Source: JAJCYL01 sp040222875 (GTDB taxonomy: Bacteria > Bacteroidota > Bacteroidia > Cytophagales > Cyclobacteriaceae). From it: 64,000 bases of DNA. The notes beneath the pieces are model-generated. The model was not told the DNA's origin, ran no database searches, and saw only the letters and a list, made by a program, of their open reading frames with translations. The stretch spans positions 372,001-436,000 of the forward strand of contig JAVKCG010000034.1 of NCBI GenBank assembly GCA_040222875.1. Direction: 5' to 3'. Positions within the stretch are counted from its first letter, which is position 1; each line of letters starts with the position of its first letter. Both the position numbers and the translations under genes were made by a program. This document shows, in pieces, positions 24,882 through 34,780 of the stretch.

Positions 24882-27266
24882 TCAGAATTTAAAATTGTAA
24901 GAGATTGATGGAAGTAGAGTTCCAATGATTGAAACTTGGGTCGCCTGGGTCTCAACAACTTCCCCCGGCAACGGCCTTTCGTCTACCTGTGAAAAATATA
25001 TTGAAAATGGATTCCTTCGTCCGTAAACATTGTAAATAGAAAAGACCCAATAATCTTCATTTTTACGCTTTTTATCACCGATCATCTTTTTACCATTTAG
25101 CGTAGCTGAGATATCTAATCGGTGGAAATCAGGAATGCGAACGTTGTTTCTTGAATTTGTGAAATTATAAGGGATGGTGTATCCCTGAATCTCAAATCTG
25201 TCGGTCGGGAAAGTTGTTGGGGTCCCTGATATATAACTGAAATTGGCTGAAAAAGACCACCTACTATTGGTCTCATAAAATGCCGCCAGCTTGAAATTAT
25301 GTGTTTGATCGTACCGGGTTGGGTACCACTCACCGTCATTGATCCCATCAACCTTCAGCTCAGTTCTGGCCAACGTATAACTAACCCATCCATTCAATCG
25401 TCCAATGTTTTTCTTGATATAAAATTCCAAACCATAGGCCCTGCCTTCTCCTGATAGGAGATCGCCCTCAAGAAATTCGTTGATCAGAATATCTGCCCCA
25501 TCTATGTAATCAATTTGATTCCGGCTCTGACGATAATACGTTTCAACCGATGTTTCATAATCATTATCACCGAAATTTTTGAAGTATCCAAGAGCAACCT
25601 GATCAGCTGTTTGAGGCTCAATATTATTGGTACTGGGTGTCCAGATATCCAGTGGATTGGAAGCTGTTGTATTGGAAATAAGGTGAATGTATTGAGCCGT
25701 ACGGTTATAACTTCCCTTTATTGAGCTTTTCGGTGCAGTCTGATATTTGAATGAAAACCTGGGTTCAAGGTTAGTGTAGTTCTCTATCAACTCAAGATTA
25801 TCTGCTGTTGATTCGCTGATAACAGGCCGTCGTTCACCCGGCGGTATATTGGCATAATTGTAATAAGTGCCTGCACCCAGGTACATGAAATTAGACCAGC
25901 GTAGCCCATACTGCAATGAAATTTTGTCACTAATATTTTGATCATTTGAAAAATATAGAGAAGTCTCCAATGCGTTCTTCTCATCGATGGTTATGTCCCG
26001 GGTTTCCCCATTGCTTACCCCTACCGCATTTGCAGGTTCGAAATTGTAAGCCAGTAACTCACCCCCAAATGCCACTTCATTTTGAGGATTAATGAAATAG
26101 GTGAATTCCGGCTTGAAGTTGTAGGTATTGATTTCGGAATTCCAATCAAACTTGTCAAGTTCGTTATCACCGAAGGCCAACTTATAATCGTAGTTACTGT
26201 AGAAAACTGTGAAATTTGAGAAAAGGCGATCATTAAACAGGTGGTTCCACCTCAAGGTGGAGGTGGTGTTGCCCCAGCTAAAACCTTGCTGAGCATCAAA
26301 CTTGAACTTATCCCGGCCGAAATAGCCAGAAAGAAATATTCGGTTTTTCGGATCAATGTCATAATTGGTTTTCAGTGTTAAATCGTAAAAATTTAAGGCT
26401 GCACCGTCATCCAAAACATCAGTGAATGCTTTAGCTAAAACATCTGCATAAGACCTTCTGGCCGCCACTATAAATGATGCTTTATCCTTAACAATTGGTG
26501 CTTCTACCGATAGTCGGCTGAAAATGCTACCTATTCCACCCTGTGCCGTTAATTCCTTTTTATTCCCTTCCTTCATTCTGATATCAAGAATGGATGCTAT
26601 GCGGCCGCCATACCTGGCTGGAATTCCACCTTTGATCAGTTGGATGTCTTTAACTGCATCTGGATTAAAAACTGAAAAGAAGCCCAGCAAATGTGACGAG
26701 TTATAAACCGGCGCTTCATCAAGTAAGACCAAATTTTGCCCCACGCTACCCCCTCGCACATTAAAACCTGTAGTGCCCTCACCAACAGCCGAAACTCCAG
26801 GTAAAGTTTGAATGCTTTTTAATACATCCACCTCCCCAAGAAAAGATGGCAACTTTTGGATCGATTGAATATCTAGTTTATTGGTACTCATTTGAACCCC
26901 TGACACATTTATATCTTCAGGCTCAGCTTCAATCACTATTTCTTCCAACTGCTGGCCTTCAAGTTGAAGGCTTACATCAATTCTTTCATTTTGAGTCAGT
27001 TCGACAGTTCTGGTTTCGGTTAAATAACCCAGATATCGAAACTCGAAAGTATAATTCCCAGGAGGTAGTGTTAATGAATAAAACCCGTAAAAATTAGTGA
27101 CTGTTCCATCACCAATTTCCTGTACAAACAACGTTGCACCAATCAGGTCCTCTCCATTTGCTCCATCTTTGATGTAGCCATTAACGGTGAATTTTTCCTG
27201 GGCATATGCGTTAAAAAAAGTAGATGATATCAGTAATAATAACTGAACCCTTAAGATGGATTTCAT
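24882..27266 (-). CDS. TonB-dependent receptor with carboxypeptidase-like regulatory domain
   Basis: A protein of 794 residues: signal peptide (ends 'FFNAYAQ'), a carboxypeptidase-regulatory-like beta domain (about 25-110, 'GYIKDGANGEDLIGATLFV', 'PPGNYTFEFRYLGY'), a plug domain (about 115-230, 'GFNVRGGSVGQNLVLLDEAPVYNSSH'), and a barrel ending 'LPSISYNFKF' with C-terminal Phe. It takes up or senses an unidentified ligand with TonB energy. It forms a two-gene unit with the DUF4249 lipoprotein and is divergent from the FtsX permease at 27452. Confidence 0.93.
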   Translation of the reverse strand: MKSILRVQLLLLISSTFFNAYAQEKFTVNGYIKDGANGEDLIGATLFVQEIGDGTVTNFYGFYSLTLPPGNYTFEFRYLGYLTETRTVELTQNERIDVSLQLEGQQLEEIVIEAEPEDINVSGVQMSTNKLDIQSIQKLPSFLGEVDVLKSIQTLPGVSAVGEGTTGFNVRGGSVGQNLVLLDEAPVYNSSHLLGFFSVFNPDAVKDIQLIKGGIPARYGGRIASILDIRMKEGNKKELTAQGGIGSIFSRLSVEAPIVKDKASFIVAARRSYADVLAKAFTDVLDDGAALNFYDLTLKTNYDIDPKNRIFLSGYFGRDKFKFDAQQGFSWGNTTSTLRWNHLFNDRLFSNFTVFYSNYDYKLAFGDNELDKFDWNSEINTYNFKPEFTYFINPQNEVAFGGELLAYNFEPANAVGVSNGETRDITIDEKNALETSLYFSNDQNISDKISLQYGLRWSNFMYLGAGTYYNYANIPPGERRPVISESTADNLELIENYTNLEPRFSFKYQTAPKSSIKGSYNRTAQYIHLISNTTASNPLDIWTPSTNNIEPQTADQVALGYFKNFGDNDYETSVETYYRQSRNQIDYIDGADILINEFLEGDLLSGEGRAYGLEFYIKKNIGRLNGWVSYTLARTELKVDGINDGEWYPTRYDQTHNFKLAAFYETNSRWSFSANFSYISGTPTTFPTDRFEIQGYTIPYNFTNSRNNVRIPDFHRLDISATLNGKKMIGDKKRKNEDYWVFSIYNVYGRRNPFSIYFSQVDERPLPGEVVETQATQVSIIGTLLPSISYNFKF

Positions 27267-27451
27267 TCGATAGTGATGGAGGAATTTGTGGCTACAAAGA
27301 AGGGGTTTAAATAACTTTTATTCCAAACTCAGATAAGATGAAATTGTTACATCTTCGGAGTGAATTTCTGTATTTATTAAGAGAATTGCTCTAGGCAAAC
27401 TGCAACCTCTGCTATTTTAGTGGAGTCTAATTTTAGAAACGCTTAAACCAA

Positions 27452-29836
27452 ATGCTCAAAAACTACTTCAAAACCGCTGTTCGAAGCATCCTAAAAAAGC
27501 CAGTTTATTCATTTATCAACCTCCTCGGCCTTTCAGTTGGAATTGGATGTAGCTTACTCATTTTCATTTATATCCACTTTGAACTCAGCTTCGACACTTT
27601 CCATTCCAAAGCAGAAAAGACATATAGAATCAATACCCAATTCAGTTTTGGGGATATTTCAAGGGATATTAACCAGACTCCATCAGCTGTTTTACCACAC
27701 TTGCTGGCAAACTATCCCGAAATAGAATCCGGGACGAGGGTAGTGCGATCGTTTCGGCCAGTCATAATTGATGCTGGAGATGAGAAGTTTCAAGAAGAAG
27801 AGTTCTTTTATGCGGATAGCACTTTCTTTGATGTCTTCGACTTTAAGTTATTGAGTGGTAATCCGGTCGCTGCTTTAAATGCCCCCAACAAAGTCATATT
27901 TAGTGAAGCTTCAGCAGTCAAATATTTTGGCAAAGCAGATATCCTCAACGAAACAATTCGGATCAACGATCAGGAGTTCATTGTATCAGGGGTAGCTGAA
28001 AATCCACCAACAAACACCCACCTTCAATTTGATTTTATCGCTTCGTTCGTAAGTCTTGATTGGGCAGTGACCAGAACAAGCTGGGATGCCGCCAACTATT
28101 TTACATATCTCGTTATTAACCCCGCCGCGGATATTGATGATACAGCCAGGAAACTTCAGGACGATGTTGAAGAGAACATGGGGCCATTTACCGGGTCATC
28201 ATTTGTGGCTATGACCTTGATGCCGCTGTTGGATATTCATTTGAAATCAATAATATCAGAAGAACTTCACAAAGGTGACATAAAATATGTGTACACATTT
28301 TCATTTATCGCCATTCTAATAATCATAATTGCATGTGTCAATTATATGAACCTGGCGACTGCCAGATCTGTTTTTAGGGCCAAAGAAGTTGGCATGCGAA
28401 AAGTGCTTGGAGCCTACAAGCCCCAGCTCTTTTTTCAATTTATCGGTGAGTCAGCAATCATCACATTTGCGGCAATTTTTATTTCATTGGTAATTGCAGC
28501 TGTAAGTGTTCCGGCATTTGCTAACATTTCTGGTAGGCCGCTTGATTTACGGCTTTTTTATGATCCCATTTTTTACTTTTCATTACTTGGCACATGGTTA
28601 ACTATCAGTTTCCTGGCAGGGTCATATCCCGCATTTGTACTCTCAAACTATGCTCCAGGTCGGGTATTGAAATCAAGCTTTAAAGATTCGGGTAGCGGAG
28701 CAGTGCTAAGGAAGGTTTTAGTGGTCTTTCAATTTGCAGTTTCAATTTTCCTTTTCATTGGTGCCATGATCATTTTTAATCAGCTGGAATTCATGCAAAA
28801 TAAGAAGCTGGGCTACCAAAAAGAACAGCTGATCGTAGTGCCAATTGATGCAACTGTGAGGAATTCTTTCGATGCATTTGAAGCAGGTCTACTTCAACTG
28901 AATCAGGTTAATAATGTAGCCATGGCCAATGAAAGCCTTACCCAGGTAATGGGCGGGTATGATTTAAAAGTTGAAGGGGTCCACAACGATGATGGAATGC
29001 TAACAACGGCGATGAAAGTATCCCCTAATTTCATCAATACAGCGGGCATTGAGCTTGTTGCAGGTGAAGGCCTTAATGATACCGATTGGAAACTCGCTCA
29101 AGCCGAAGAACCAGTTTTCAATATTTTGATAAATGAAGCTGCCGCGGATTTAATGTACCAGTCGCCGGAAGAGGCAATTGGTAAAAAATCTAACATGAAT
29201 GGCCGTACAGGTGTCATCAAAGGAGTAATGAAAGACTTTCATTTCCGTTCATTAAAAGAGGAAATTCAATCGCTGGTCTTTTTTATTGAGCCACGCGGCA
29301 TGAGTCAAATTTTGATTAATGCCAATACCAATAATCCTTTTGAAACGATTGCAGCTATCCAGTCTGTTTGGAATGAAAATTATAACCATCGACCATTTAA
29401 TTACAAATTCCTGGATCAGGAATACGATGCTTTATACCATGCAGAAGAGCAGTTGAAGCAGGTTTATTCCATGTTTACAGGTTTGGCAATTCTAATTGGC
29501 TGCCTGGGTCTTTTCGGGCTGGTATCATTTTCCACCGTTCAAAGGGCCAAGGAAATTGGCATTAGAAAGGTATTGGGGGCTAGCGTTCAAAGCATTATTT
29601 TATTAATCACAGGTAGTTTTATGAGGTTGGTTTTCTTCGGATTTCTGGTGGCTGTGCCCTTCTCTTATTGGATGATGAACCAATGGCTGAGTGATTTTCA
29701 ATACCGCATTGATTTCTCTTGGCTGACCGTGGGCATTACCCTGGTAGTACAAGTTTTAATTGCGCTTTTTGTTACTTCATGGCAATCAATAAGAGCTGCG
29801 CTTAGCAACCCGGTAGATTCGATTCGAAATGAGTAG
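27452..29836 (+). CDS. ABC transporter permease, MacB/FtsX type (third copy)
   Basis: A protein of 794 residues with the same layout as the permease at 5124: TM about 20-42, MacB-like periplasmic domain, FtsX domain with 'ATARSVFRAKEVGMRKVLGA', second TM near 420, second periplasmic domain, and C-terminal FtsX domain with 'VQRAKEIGIRKVLGAS'. No ATPase is adjacent. The start is supported by 'MLKNYFKTAVRSILKKPVYSFINLLGLSVGI', the conserved opening of the family. Substrate unknown. Confidence 0.9.
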   Translation: MLKNYFKTAVRSILKKPVYSFINLLGLSVGIGCSLLIFIYIHFELSFDTFHSKAEKTYRINTQFSFGDISRDINQTPSAVLPHLLANYPEIESGTRVVRSFRPVIIDAGDEKFQEEEFFYADSTFFDVFDFKLLSGNPVAALNAPNKVIFSEASAVKYFGKADILNETIRINDQEFIVSGVAENPPTNTHLQFDFIASFVSLDWAVTRTSWDAANYFTYLVINPAADIDDTARKLQDDVEENMGPFTGSSFVAMTLMPLLDIHLKSIISEELHKGDIKYVYTFSFIAILIIIIACVNYMNLATARSVFRAKEVGMRKVLGAYKPQLFFQFIGESAIITFAAIFISLVIAAVSVPAFANISGRPLDLRLFYDPIFYFSLLGTWLTISFLAGSYPAFVLSNYAPGRVLKSSFKDSGSGAVLRKVLVVFQFAVSIFLFIGAMIIFNQLEFMQNKKLGYQKEQLIVVPIDATVRNSFDAFEAGLLQLNQVNNVAMANESLTQVMGGYDLKVEGVHNDDGMLTTAMKVSPNFINTAGIELVAGEGLNDTDWKLAQAEEPVFNILINEAAADLMYQSPEEAIGKKSNMNGRTGVIKGVMKDFHFRSLKEEIQSLVFFIEPRGMSQILINANTNNPFETIAAIQSVWNENYNHRPFNYKFLDQEYDALYHAEEQLKQVYSMFTGLAILIGCLGLFGLVSFSTVQRAKEIGIRKVLGASVQSIILLITGSFMRLVFFGFLVAVPFSYWMMNQWLSDFQYRIDFSWLTVGITLVVQVLIALFVTSWQSIRAALSNPVDSIRNE

Positions 29837-29883
29837 TTAGGGCCAAAGGATGGTCATCTGTTTAAATTAAATAATCTCACCAG

Positions 29884-30462
29884 ATGACCAATTTTAGATT
29901 CCTGCCTCTCCCTGCATTTATAGTCATACTATTTTCATGTAGTTCAGATCCGGAACCAGGTACGATAATTTTTGCAAACAATAATCTCGAAATCGGTGAG
30001 GTAGTGCCCCAGGGTTGGAATGCTGTGGGTGACCCAGATATTTTTTTGTTCTACTATGGTGCAAGGGAACCCTTGTCTGGGGAAAAATCAATCAGCATAT
30101 CTGCCGAATCAGCTAATTCTGAGGCTTTTGCCTTCTGGGTTAACTCAACACCATTTGATGGGGACAAAAACGCAGGCAAGCGGCTGACATTGACTGCCTG
30201 GGTCAAAGGGGTCAATCTTTCTGGTAACGGGGCGGCAGTTGCTCTAAGAGGTGACGTAAACGTTGCTGGTAGCGAAGGTTCAGAGCAATTCGTTACTACC
30301 CAGGGCATTGAAGATTTATCTGGCTCCTTCGAATGGCAAAAAATCTCCGTAAACCTTGACATTCAAGCGAATATTGACAGCTACACAGTCTTTCTGCTAC
30401 TACTTTCTAATACCACCGGGGAGGTGTTTTTTGATGACATCACCCTCGAAAAGAGTAATTAG
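29884..30462 (+). CDS. Lipoprotein with jelly-roll-like domain
   Basis: A protein of 192 residues with a lipobox (VILFSCSS, lipid Cys about residue 19). After it a single beta-rich domain has the pattern 'PQGWNAVGDPD', 'GEKSISISAES', 'RLTLTAWVKG', 'WQKISVNLDI', 'GEVFFDDITLEK', as in carbohydrate-binding jelly-roll modules ('F-D-D-V-x-L' ending). Ligand binding on the cell surface is plausible, but no enzyme module is attached. It lies 47 bases after the permease gene and may be cotranscribed with it. Confidence 0.7.
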   Translation: MTNFRFLPLPAFIVILFSCSSDPEPGTIIFANNNLEIGEVVPQGWNAVGDPDIFLFYYGAREPLSGEKSISISAESANSEAFAFWVNSTPFDGDKNAGKRLTLTAWVKGVNLSGNGAAVALRGDVNVAGSEGSEQFVTTQGIEDLSGSFEWQKISVNLDIQANIDSYTVFLLLLSNTTGEVFFDDITLEKSN

Positions 30463-30560
30463 TACGGGTATACCCTGATAACTCTCCCTACTTTTCTGGT
30501 CTTTTGATCGAACGTTAACCAGTTGAATGCCATTCAATTGAATCAAAATGCTACTTTCGC

Positions 30561-33500
30561 ATGTTGATCTTTTTAACCCAAAGCCCAGTGAAAGTCGTTT
30601 TATTCTCTTCAATTTTTTATGTCAGTTTACTCACAGCTCATTCTCAAAGCTGGTTTAGGTATCCATCTATTTCTCCTGACGGCACCGAAATTGTTTTTTC
30701 AAGTAACGGTGATTTATTCAAAGTTTCATCCGCTGGTGGTAGAGCGGTTCAACTGACAAGTAATCCAGCCCATGATTACCGACCTGTTTGGTCTAATGAT
30801 GGGGAACAAATTGCTTTTGCATCAAACCGCTATGGAAATTTTGATGTGTTCATTATCTCAAAAAATGGTGGTGAACCCAAAAGGCTCACTTATTTCTCCA
30901 GAGATGATACACCGTTTGATTTTACACCTGACAATCAAAACGTTGTATTCTATTCGCAGCGCCTTGATGAAGCCGGATCGCTGCTTCACATGGATCGAGG
31001 TGAACTCTATACAGTATCGATTGAAGGCGGTCGGCCAAATCAAATGAAATCCTTTGATGCTTTTGCCCCTAATTTCAACTCCGATGGTGATTTTCTATTC
31101 GAGGAAATCAAAGGATATGAAGACCCACTAAGAAAGCATCACACATCTTCAATTGCGAGGGATATTTGGATTTGTAAAAATGACACTACCTATCAGCAGC
31201 TAACTACAAATCCAGGTGAAGACAGGAATGCAGTATTTGGTCAGGGTTCAACATTCTACTTTCTCTCAGAGAGGGATGAACAAACATTTAATGTTTATAA
31301 ATCTTCGTTGGACACACCTGCGCAAAGCACCCAAATATCAAGTTTCCAAACTCACCCTGTCAGGCATTTATCAGTATCTGATGATGGACTTCTTTGCTAT
31401 TCATTTAATGGAACAATTTATATCCAGCGTGAAGGCTCTGAACCATCAAAAGTTGAGATCGATTTTTTTGCTGACCTGCCAATTCTTGAAAGTCAGTTGC
31501 TTTTTATCGGTGATAAGATCACACAAATGGACTTGTCGCCCTCAGGTAAGGAAATGGCTTTCATTTATCGTGGTGAGGTTTTCGTTTCAAGCCTTGACGG
31601 GAGCATTATAAAACGCATCACCAAAACGCCAGAACAGGAGCGCACAGTTGACTTCAGCCCAGATGGTCGGAGCCTGGTATATGCTGGTGAAAGAAATGGT
31701 AGTTGGAATTTGTACCTGTCATCCTTGTCAAAATCTGATGAAAAGTTCTTTGTGAACTCAACTGGTATTACGGAAAAACCACTGCTAGAGTCTGATGTTG
31801 AAACTTTCCAGCCCTCGTTTTCTCCTGATGGGAAAAAAGTAGCCTATCTGGAAGACCGTATTAAGCTCAGGGTGATTACGATTTCTTCTGGAATCATCAC
31901 CAACATAACAGATGGTTCAAGCAATTTTTCATACGCAGATGGTGATCAATATTATCAATGGAGCCCTGATGGTAAATGGTTCTTATTAGAGTTTAATCCT
32001 GACGCCTACTGGTTTTCTGAGGCTGGCTTGATTTCTTCAGATGGAAAAGGCTCTATTATTAATCTCACCAAAAGTGGCTTTTCTGATTATGCGCCCAAAT
32101 GGTCAGAGGATCGCAATATGATTTATTGGGCCACTAATAAAAACGCAATGAAAAGCGTCTCAAACACAGGCCCAACTGATGCGGACATTTTCGGAATGTT
32201 CTTATCCCAAAAAGCATTTGATAAGTTCAGCTTGAGCAAAACAGAATACGAATTGATGTATGACGAAGAGGTAGATGTAGAGGAGGAAGAAGATGAAAAA
32301 GAAGAGGTAATGGCGCCTCTTGAAATCCAGTTCTCTGGACTAGATGATAGAAAAGAAAAGCTTACGATACATTCATCCAATATCTCAGATGCAGTAATCA
32401 CTCCTGATGGTAAACACCTGCTGTATTTTACCAAAATTGATGCTGGTTATGATCTATGGCAAACGGATCTAAGAACCAGGGAAACCAAGGTTTTGTCAAA
32501 AATCGAATCCGAAGACCCGGGGGCCATACACATCGATAAGGATGGTAAATCAGCATACATATTATCAGGTGGTGCTATTTCCAAAGTAGAATTAGAATCT
32601 GGTGAAATAGATGCGATCAATTTAAATGGCGAAATGCCATATAACGCTACCGAGGAACGTCTCTACATTTTTGATCATGTAGTCAGACAAGTACAAGACA
32701 AATTTTACGATCCCGGCCTTCATGGCCTTAATTGGGAAATGCTAGCTCAGAACTACCAACAATTTGTTCCGGGATTGAATAATGACCTTGACTTCAAAGA
32801 AGTTTTAAGTGAATTACTTGGCGAACTGAATGCATCCCATACCGGAAGCAGATATTATCATCAAGATAAAAAGGGGGATAAAACAGCTTCGTTAGGGGTA
32901 TTTTATGATCAGGATTTTCAGGGCGATGGTTTGAAAATCCTTGAGGTAATTGATGGTAGTCCGCTCATTAGAGGAAGCGGCAAAGTGACCGCTGGAACAA
33001 TTATCGAAAAAATCGATGGGCAGTCAATTGTTGCGGGCGCTAACTTTTACCCTTTGCTCAACAGAAAAGCCGGTAAAGCAACAGTGTTATCATACCTGAA
33101 CCCAGGTTCAGGGGAGAGATGGACTGAAACTGTAAAGCCCATTACACTCAACGAAGAATTTAATCTGCTTTACAAGAGATGGGTAAAAAGAAACAGAAAA
33201 ATTGTACATGAGCTTTCGGATGAAAGAATCGGATACATGCATGTGGAAAGCATGAATGACAGAAGTTTTAGGGAGTTTCTTGACGACGTGATGGGGGATG
33301 AAGTAAACAAGGAAGCATTGATTGTGGACACCAGATCCAACGGTGGGGGCGATTTGGTTGATGACCTCACCACTTTTTTATCTGGTGAGAAATACATGGA
33401 GTTCAAACAAGGTAATCGAATAATTGGCACAGAGTCGCAAAGGCGTTGGACCAAGCCTTCCCTCCTACTTGTGGGCGAAGACAATTACTCAGATGCGCAC

Positions 33501-33773
33501 TGCATTGCTGCTGGCTATGCTGATCTGGAAATTGGGAAAATAGTGGGTATGCCAGTGCCAGGAACCTGCACTTTTGTTTGGTGGGAGCGAATGCAAAATG
33601 GAATGGTTTTCGGCATCCCGAATATGGGTGTGTGGGACAAAAGCGGGGAAGTGCTTGAAAACAAAATGTTTACCCCTGAATTCGTGGTAAAAAATCCGTT
33701 TGGAGAGATTGTAGACGGAAAAGATCGACAGTTGGAAAAGGCAGTGATGGAGTTAATGAAGGAGTTAGAGTAG
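30561..33773 (+). CDS. Tricorn-like S41 peptidase with PD40 propellers
   Basis: A protein of 1070 residues: signal peptide (to about 'TAHSQ'), two blocks of PD40/WD40-like propeller repeats ('SPDGTEIVFSS', 'SNDGEQIAFASNRYG', 'SPDGRSLVYAGERNG', 'SPDGKKVAYLEDR'), an acidic linker around residues 570-590, the tricorn core with 'ASHTG' (Ser759-His760), a PDZ-like segment, and the S41 core with nucleophile Ser977 in 'DNYSDAHC' and Glu1033 in 'VLEN'. These match the tricorn tetrad Ser-His-Ser-Glu. It is predicted to be an exported peptidase of the tricorn family, acting on peptides that enter through the propeller channel. Confidence 0.9.
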   Translation: MLIFLTQSPVKVVLFSSIFYVSLLTAHSQSWFRYPSISPDGTEIVFSSNGDLFKVSSAGGRAVQLTSNPAHDYRPVWSNDGEQIAFASNRYGNFDVFIISKNGGEPKRLTYFSRDDTPFDFTPDNQNVVFYSQRLDEAGSLLHMDRGELYTVSIEGGRPNQMKSFDAFAPNFNSDGDFLFEEIKGYEDPLRKHHTSSIARDIWICKNDTTYQQLTTNPGEDRNAVFGQGSTFYFLSERDEQTFNVYKSSLDTPAQSTQISSFQTHPVRHLSVSDDGLLCYSFNGTIYIQREGSEPSKVEIDFFADLPILESQLLFIGDKITQMDLSPSGKEMAFIYRGEVFVSSLDGSIIKRITKTPEQERTVDFSPDGRSLVYAGERNGSWNLYLSSLSKSDEKFFVNSTGITEKPLLESDVETFQPSFSPDGKKVAYLEDRIKLRVITISSGIITNITDGSSNFSYADGDQYYQWSPDGKWFLLEFNPDAYWFSEAGLISSDGKGSIINLTKSGFSDYAPKWSEDRNMIYWATNKNAMKSVSNTGPTDADIFGMFLSQKAFDKFSLSKTEYELMYDEEVDVEEEEDEKEEVMAPLEIQFSGLDDRKEKLTIHSSNISDAVITPDGKHLLYFTKIDAGYDLWQTDLRTRETKVLSKIESEDPGAIHIDKDGKSAYILSGGAISKVELESGEIDAINLNGEMPYNATEERLYIFDHVVRQVQDKFYDPGLHGLNWEMLAQNYQQFVPGLNNDLDFKEVLSELLGELNASHTGSRYYHQDKKGDKTASLGVFYDQDFQGDGLKILEVIDGSPLIRGSGKVTAGTIIEKIDGQSIVAGANFYPLLNRKAGKATVLSYLNPGSGERWTETVKPITLNEEFNLLYKRWVKRNRKIVHELSDERIGYMHVESMNDRSFREFLDDVMGDEVNKEALIVDTRSNGGGDLVDDLTTFLSGEKYMEFKQGNRIIGTESQRRWTKPSLLLVGEDNYSDAHCIAAGYADLEIGKIVGMPVPGTCTFVWWERMQNGMVFGIPNMGVWDKSGEVLENKMFTPEFVVKNPFGEIVDGKDRQLEKAVMELMKELE

Positions 33774-33784
33774 CCAAGGTAGGC

Positions 33785-33859
33785 AGACTACAAAAGTCTC
33801 AAAGACTTTTGTAGTCTACTGCACTTTAGTAGTCTTAATAGAAGCAACTTTTGTAGTCT
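33785..33859. repeat. REP palindrome (copy 1) with two half-site remnants
   Basis: AGACTACAAAAGTCT (33785-33799), 3-base loop CAA, and AGACTTTTGTAGTCT (33803-33817): perfect 15-base arms. Partial copies follow at 33824-33837 (TTAGTAGTCTTAAT) and 33847-33859 (ACTTTTGTAGTCT). It stands 28 bases before the RAYT gene's leader. Such hairpins are the cognate substrates of RAYT proteins and may also act as transcription stops for the protease gene. Confidence 0.9.
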
Positions 33860-33887
33860 TAATCCTTCTAATCTTTAACCAATCCAA

Positions 33888-34484
33888 ATGGTACGCCTCG
33901 AACCTTGTAAATACTACCACATCTACAATCGAGGGAATAATGGTGAGAAGCTCTTTTTTGAAGAAGAGAACTACAGGTTCTTTCTTTCAAAATTCAAAGC
34001 ATATCTCAAAGACCATGTTGAGGTATACGCCTATTGTCTTATGCCTAACCACTTTCACTTTTTCATCCAGGTTAGGGAAAAATTAGCAGAGAACGCCAAC
34101 ACATCCACCAAACTCACACCAACAGAAAAAGCTTTCAGGGATTTCTTCATTTCTTATGCTAAAGCCATCAACAAGAAATACAATCGAACCGGCTCCCTGT
34201 TTCAGTATAAGTTTAAAAGAAAAGAGATTGCTGACGATGCTTATTTCAGTTGGCTGATTTTCTACATTCATCACAATCCTATCGCGGCCAATTTGGCGAA
34301 AAGTACGGATTCCTGGCCTTTCAGTTCATACAAAGCTATCATCAGCAAGGCTGATACTTCTGTTAATAAGGCTCAAGTATTGGAGTGGTTCGGAGGGAAA
34401 GATGCTTTCATTCAATTTCACGTAATTAACCTGGAGTCAAACTCTAAAATGCTCTGTAAAGCCTCCCAGAATTTTGCAAGTTGA
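33888..34484 (+). CDS. REP-associated tyrosine transposase (RAYT, Y1/IS200-like fold)
   Basis: A protein of 198 residues. It has the Y1-transposase HUH motif in 'LMPNHFHFFIQV' (His55, His57), the N-terminal 'CKYYHIYNRGNNGEKLFF' typical of RAYTs, and the catalytic-tyrosine helix 'FFISYAKAINKKYNRTGSLFQYKF' (likely Tyr90), followed by 'YIHHNPIAANL', a RAYT signature. RAYTs cut and join single-stranded REP hairpins. The gene lies between two near-identical palindromes (33785-33817 and 34504-34536), the classical arrangement. Frame is intact, so it is probably active or recently so. Confidence 0.93.
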   Translation: MVRLEPCKYYHIYNRGNNGEKLFFEEENYRFFLSKFKAYLKDHVEVYAYCLMPNHFHFFIQVREKLAENANTSTKLTPTEKAFRDFFISYAKAINKKYNRTGSLFQYKFKRKEIADDAYFSWLIFYIHHNPIAANLAKSTDSWPFSSYKAIISKADTSVNKAQVLEWFGGKDAFIQFHVINLESNSKMLCKASQNFAS

Positions 34485-34780
34485 ACTCAACATGGCAGCA
34501 GGCAGACTACAAAAGTCTTTGAGACTTTTGTAGTCTAAAACCAGCAGTTATCCTTCCAGGATTTTTTGTTTTCGAAAAAGATATGCGGAATGAAATAGTT
34601 CGCTATACTGCCAGGCCACTGGCTAATTATTAAGATTTACTGAAAGTCGAAAACCTCGATTCCGTAAGATTTAAGACGATCTCTACAGATATTTTCAGTG
34701 ATTATCAATCGCAGATATAAGGTAGGTATGCGTACCTTTATTTCGCATACACAATTGTAGCATTAATTTCCTGAGCCATA
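34485..34780. other. Intergenic region after the RAYT gene
   Basis: A stretch of 296 bases. It contains REP copy 2. A minus-strand open stretch of about 33 codons ends at 34637 (…RLKSYGIEVFDFQ); it could be a gene remnant but has no start and no recognisable family. Confidence 0.4.
34504..34536. repeat. REP palindrome (copy 2)
   Basis: Identical arms to copy 1: AGACTACAAAAGTCT (34504-34518) and AGACTTTTGTAGTCT (34522-34536), loop TTG. The 5' flank AGGC before AGACTAC is shared with copy 1. It lies 19 bases after the RAYT stop codon. Confidence 0.9.

Noticed and set aside
24882..27266. Classical SusC/SusD polysaccharide-utilisation locus
   Set aside because: The partner is a DUF4249 protein rather than SusD, and no glycoside hydrolase genes are present around it.
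30054..30362. 102-codon open frame antisense to the lipoprotein at 29884
   Set aside because: The sense frame has a lipobox and a coherent beta-domain pattern; the antisense product has neither signal nor motif.
33785..34536. Repeated palindromes as a possible CRISPR array or transposon terminal repeats
   Set aside because: There are only two copies around one gene with no regular spacers, each copy is itself a full hairpin, and the enclosed protein is a RAYT; REP elements explain them.
34637..34740. Minus-strand open stretch ending RLKSYGIEVFDFQ
   Set aside because: No start codon, no recognised family, about 33 codons only; mentioned in the gap note but not called as a gene.
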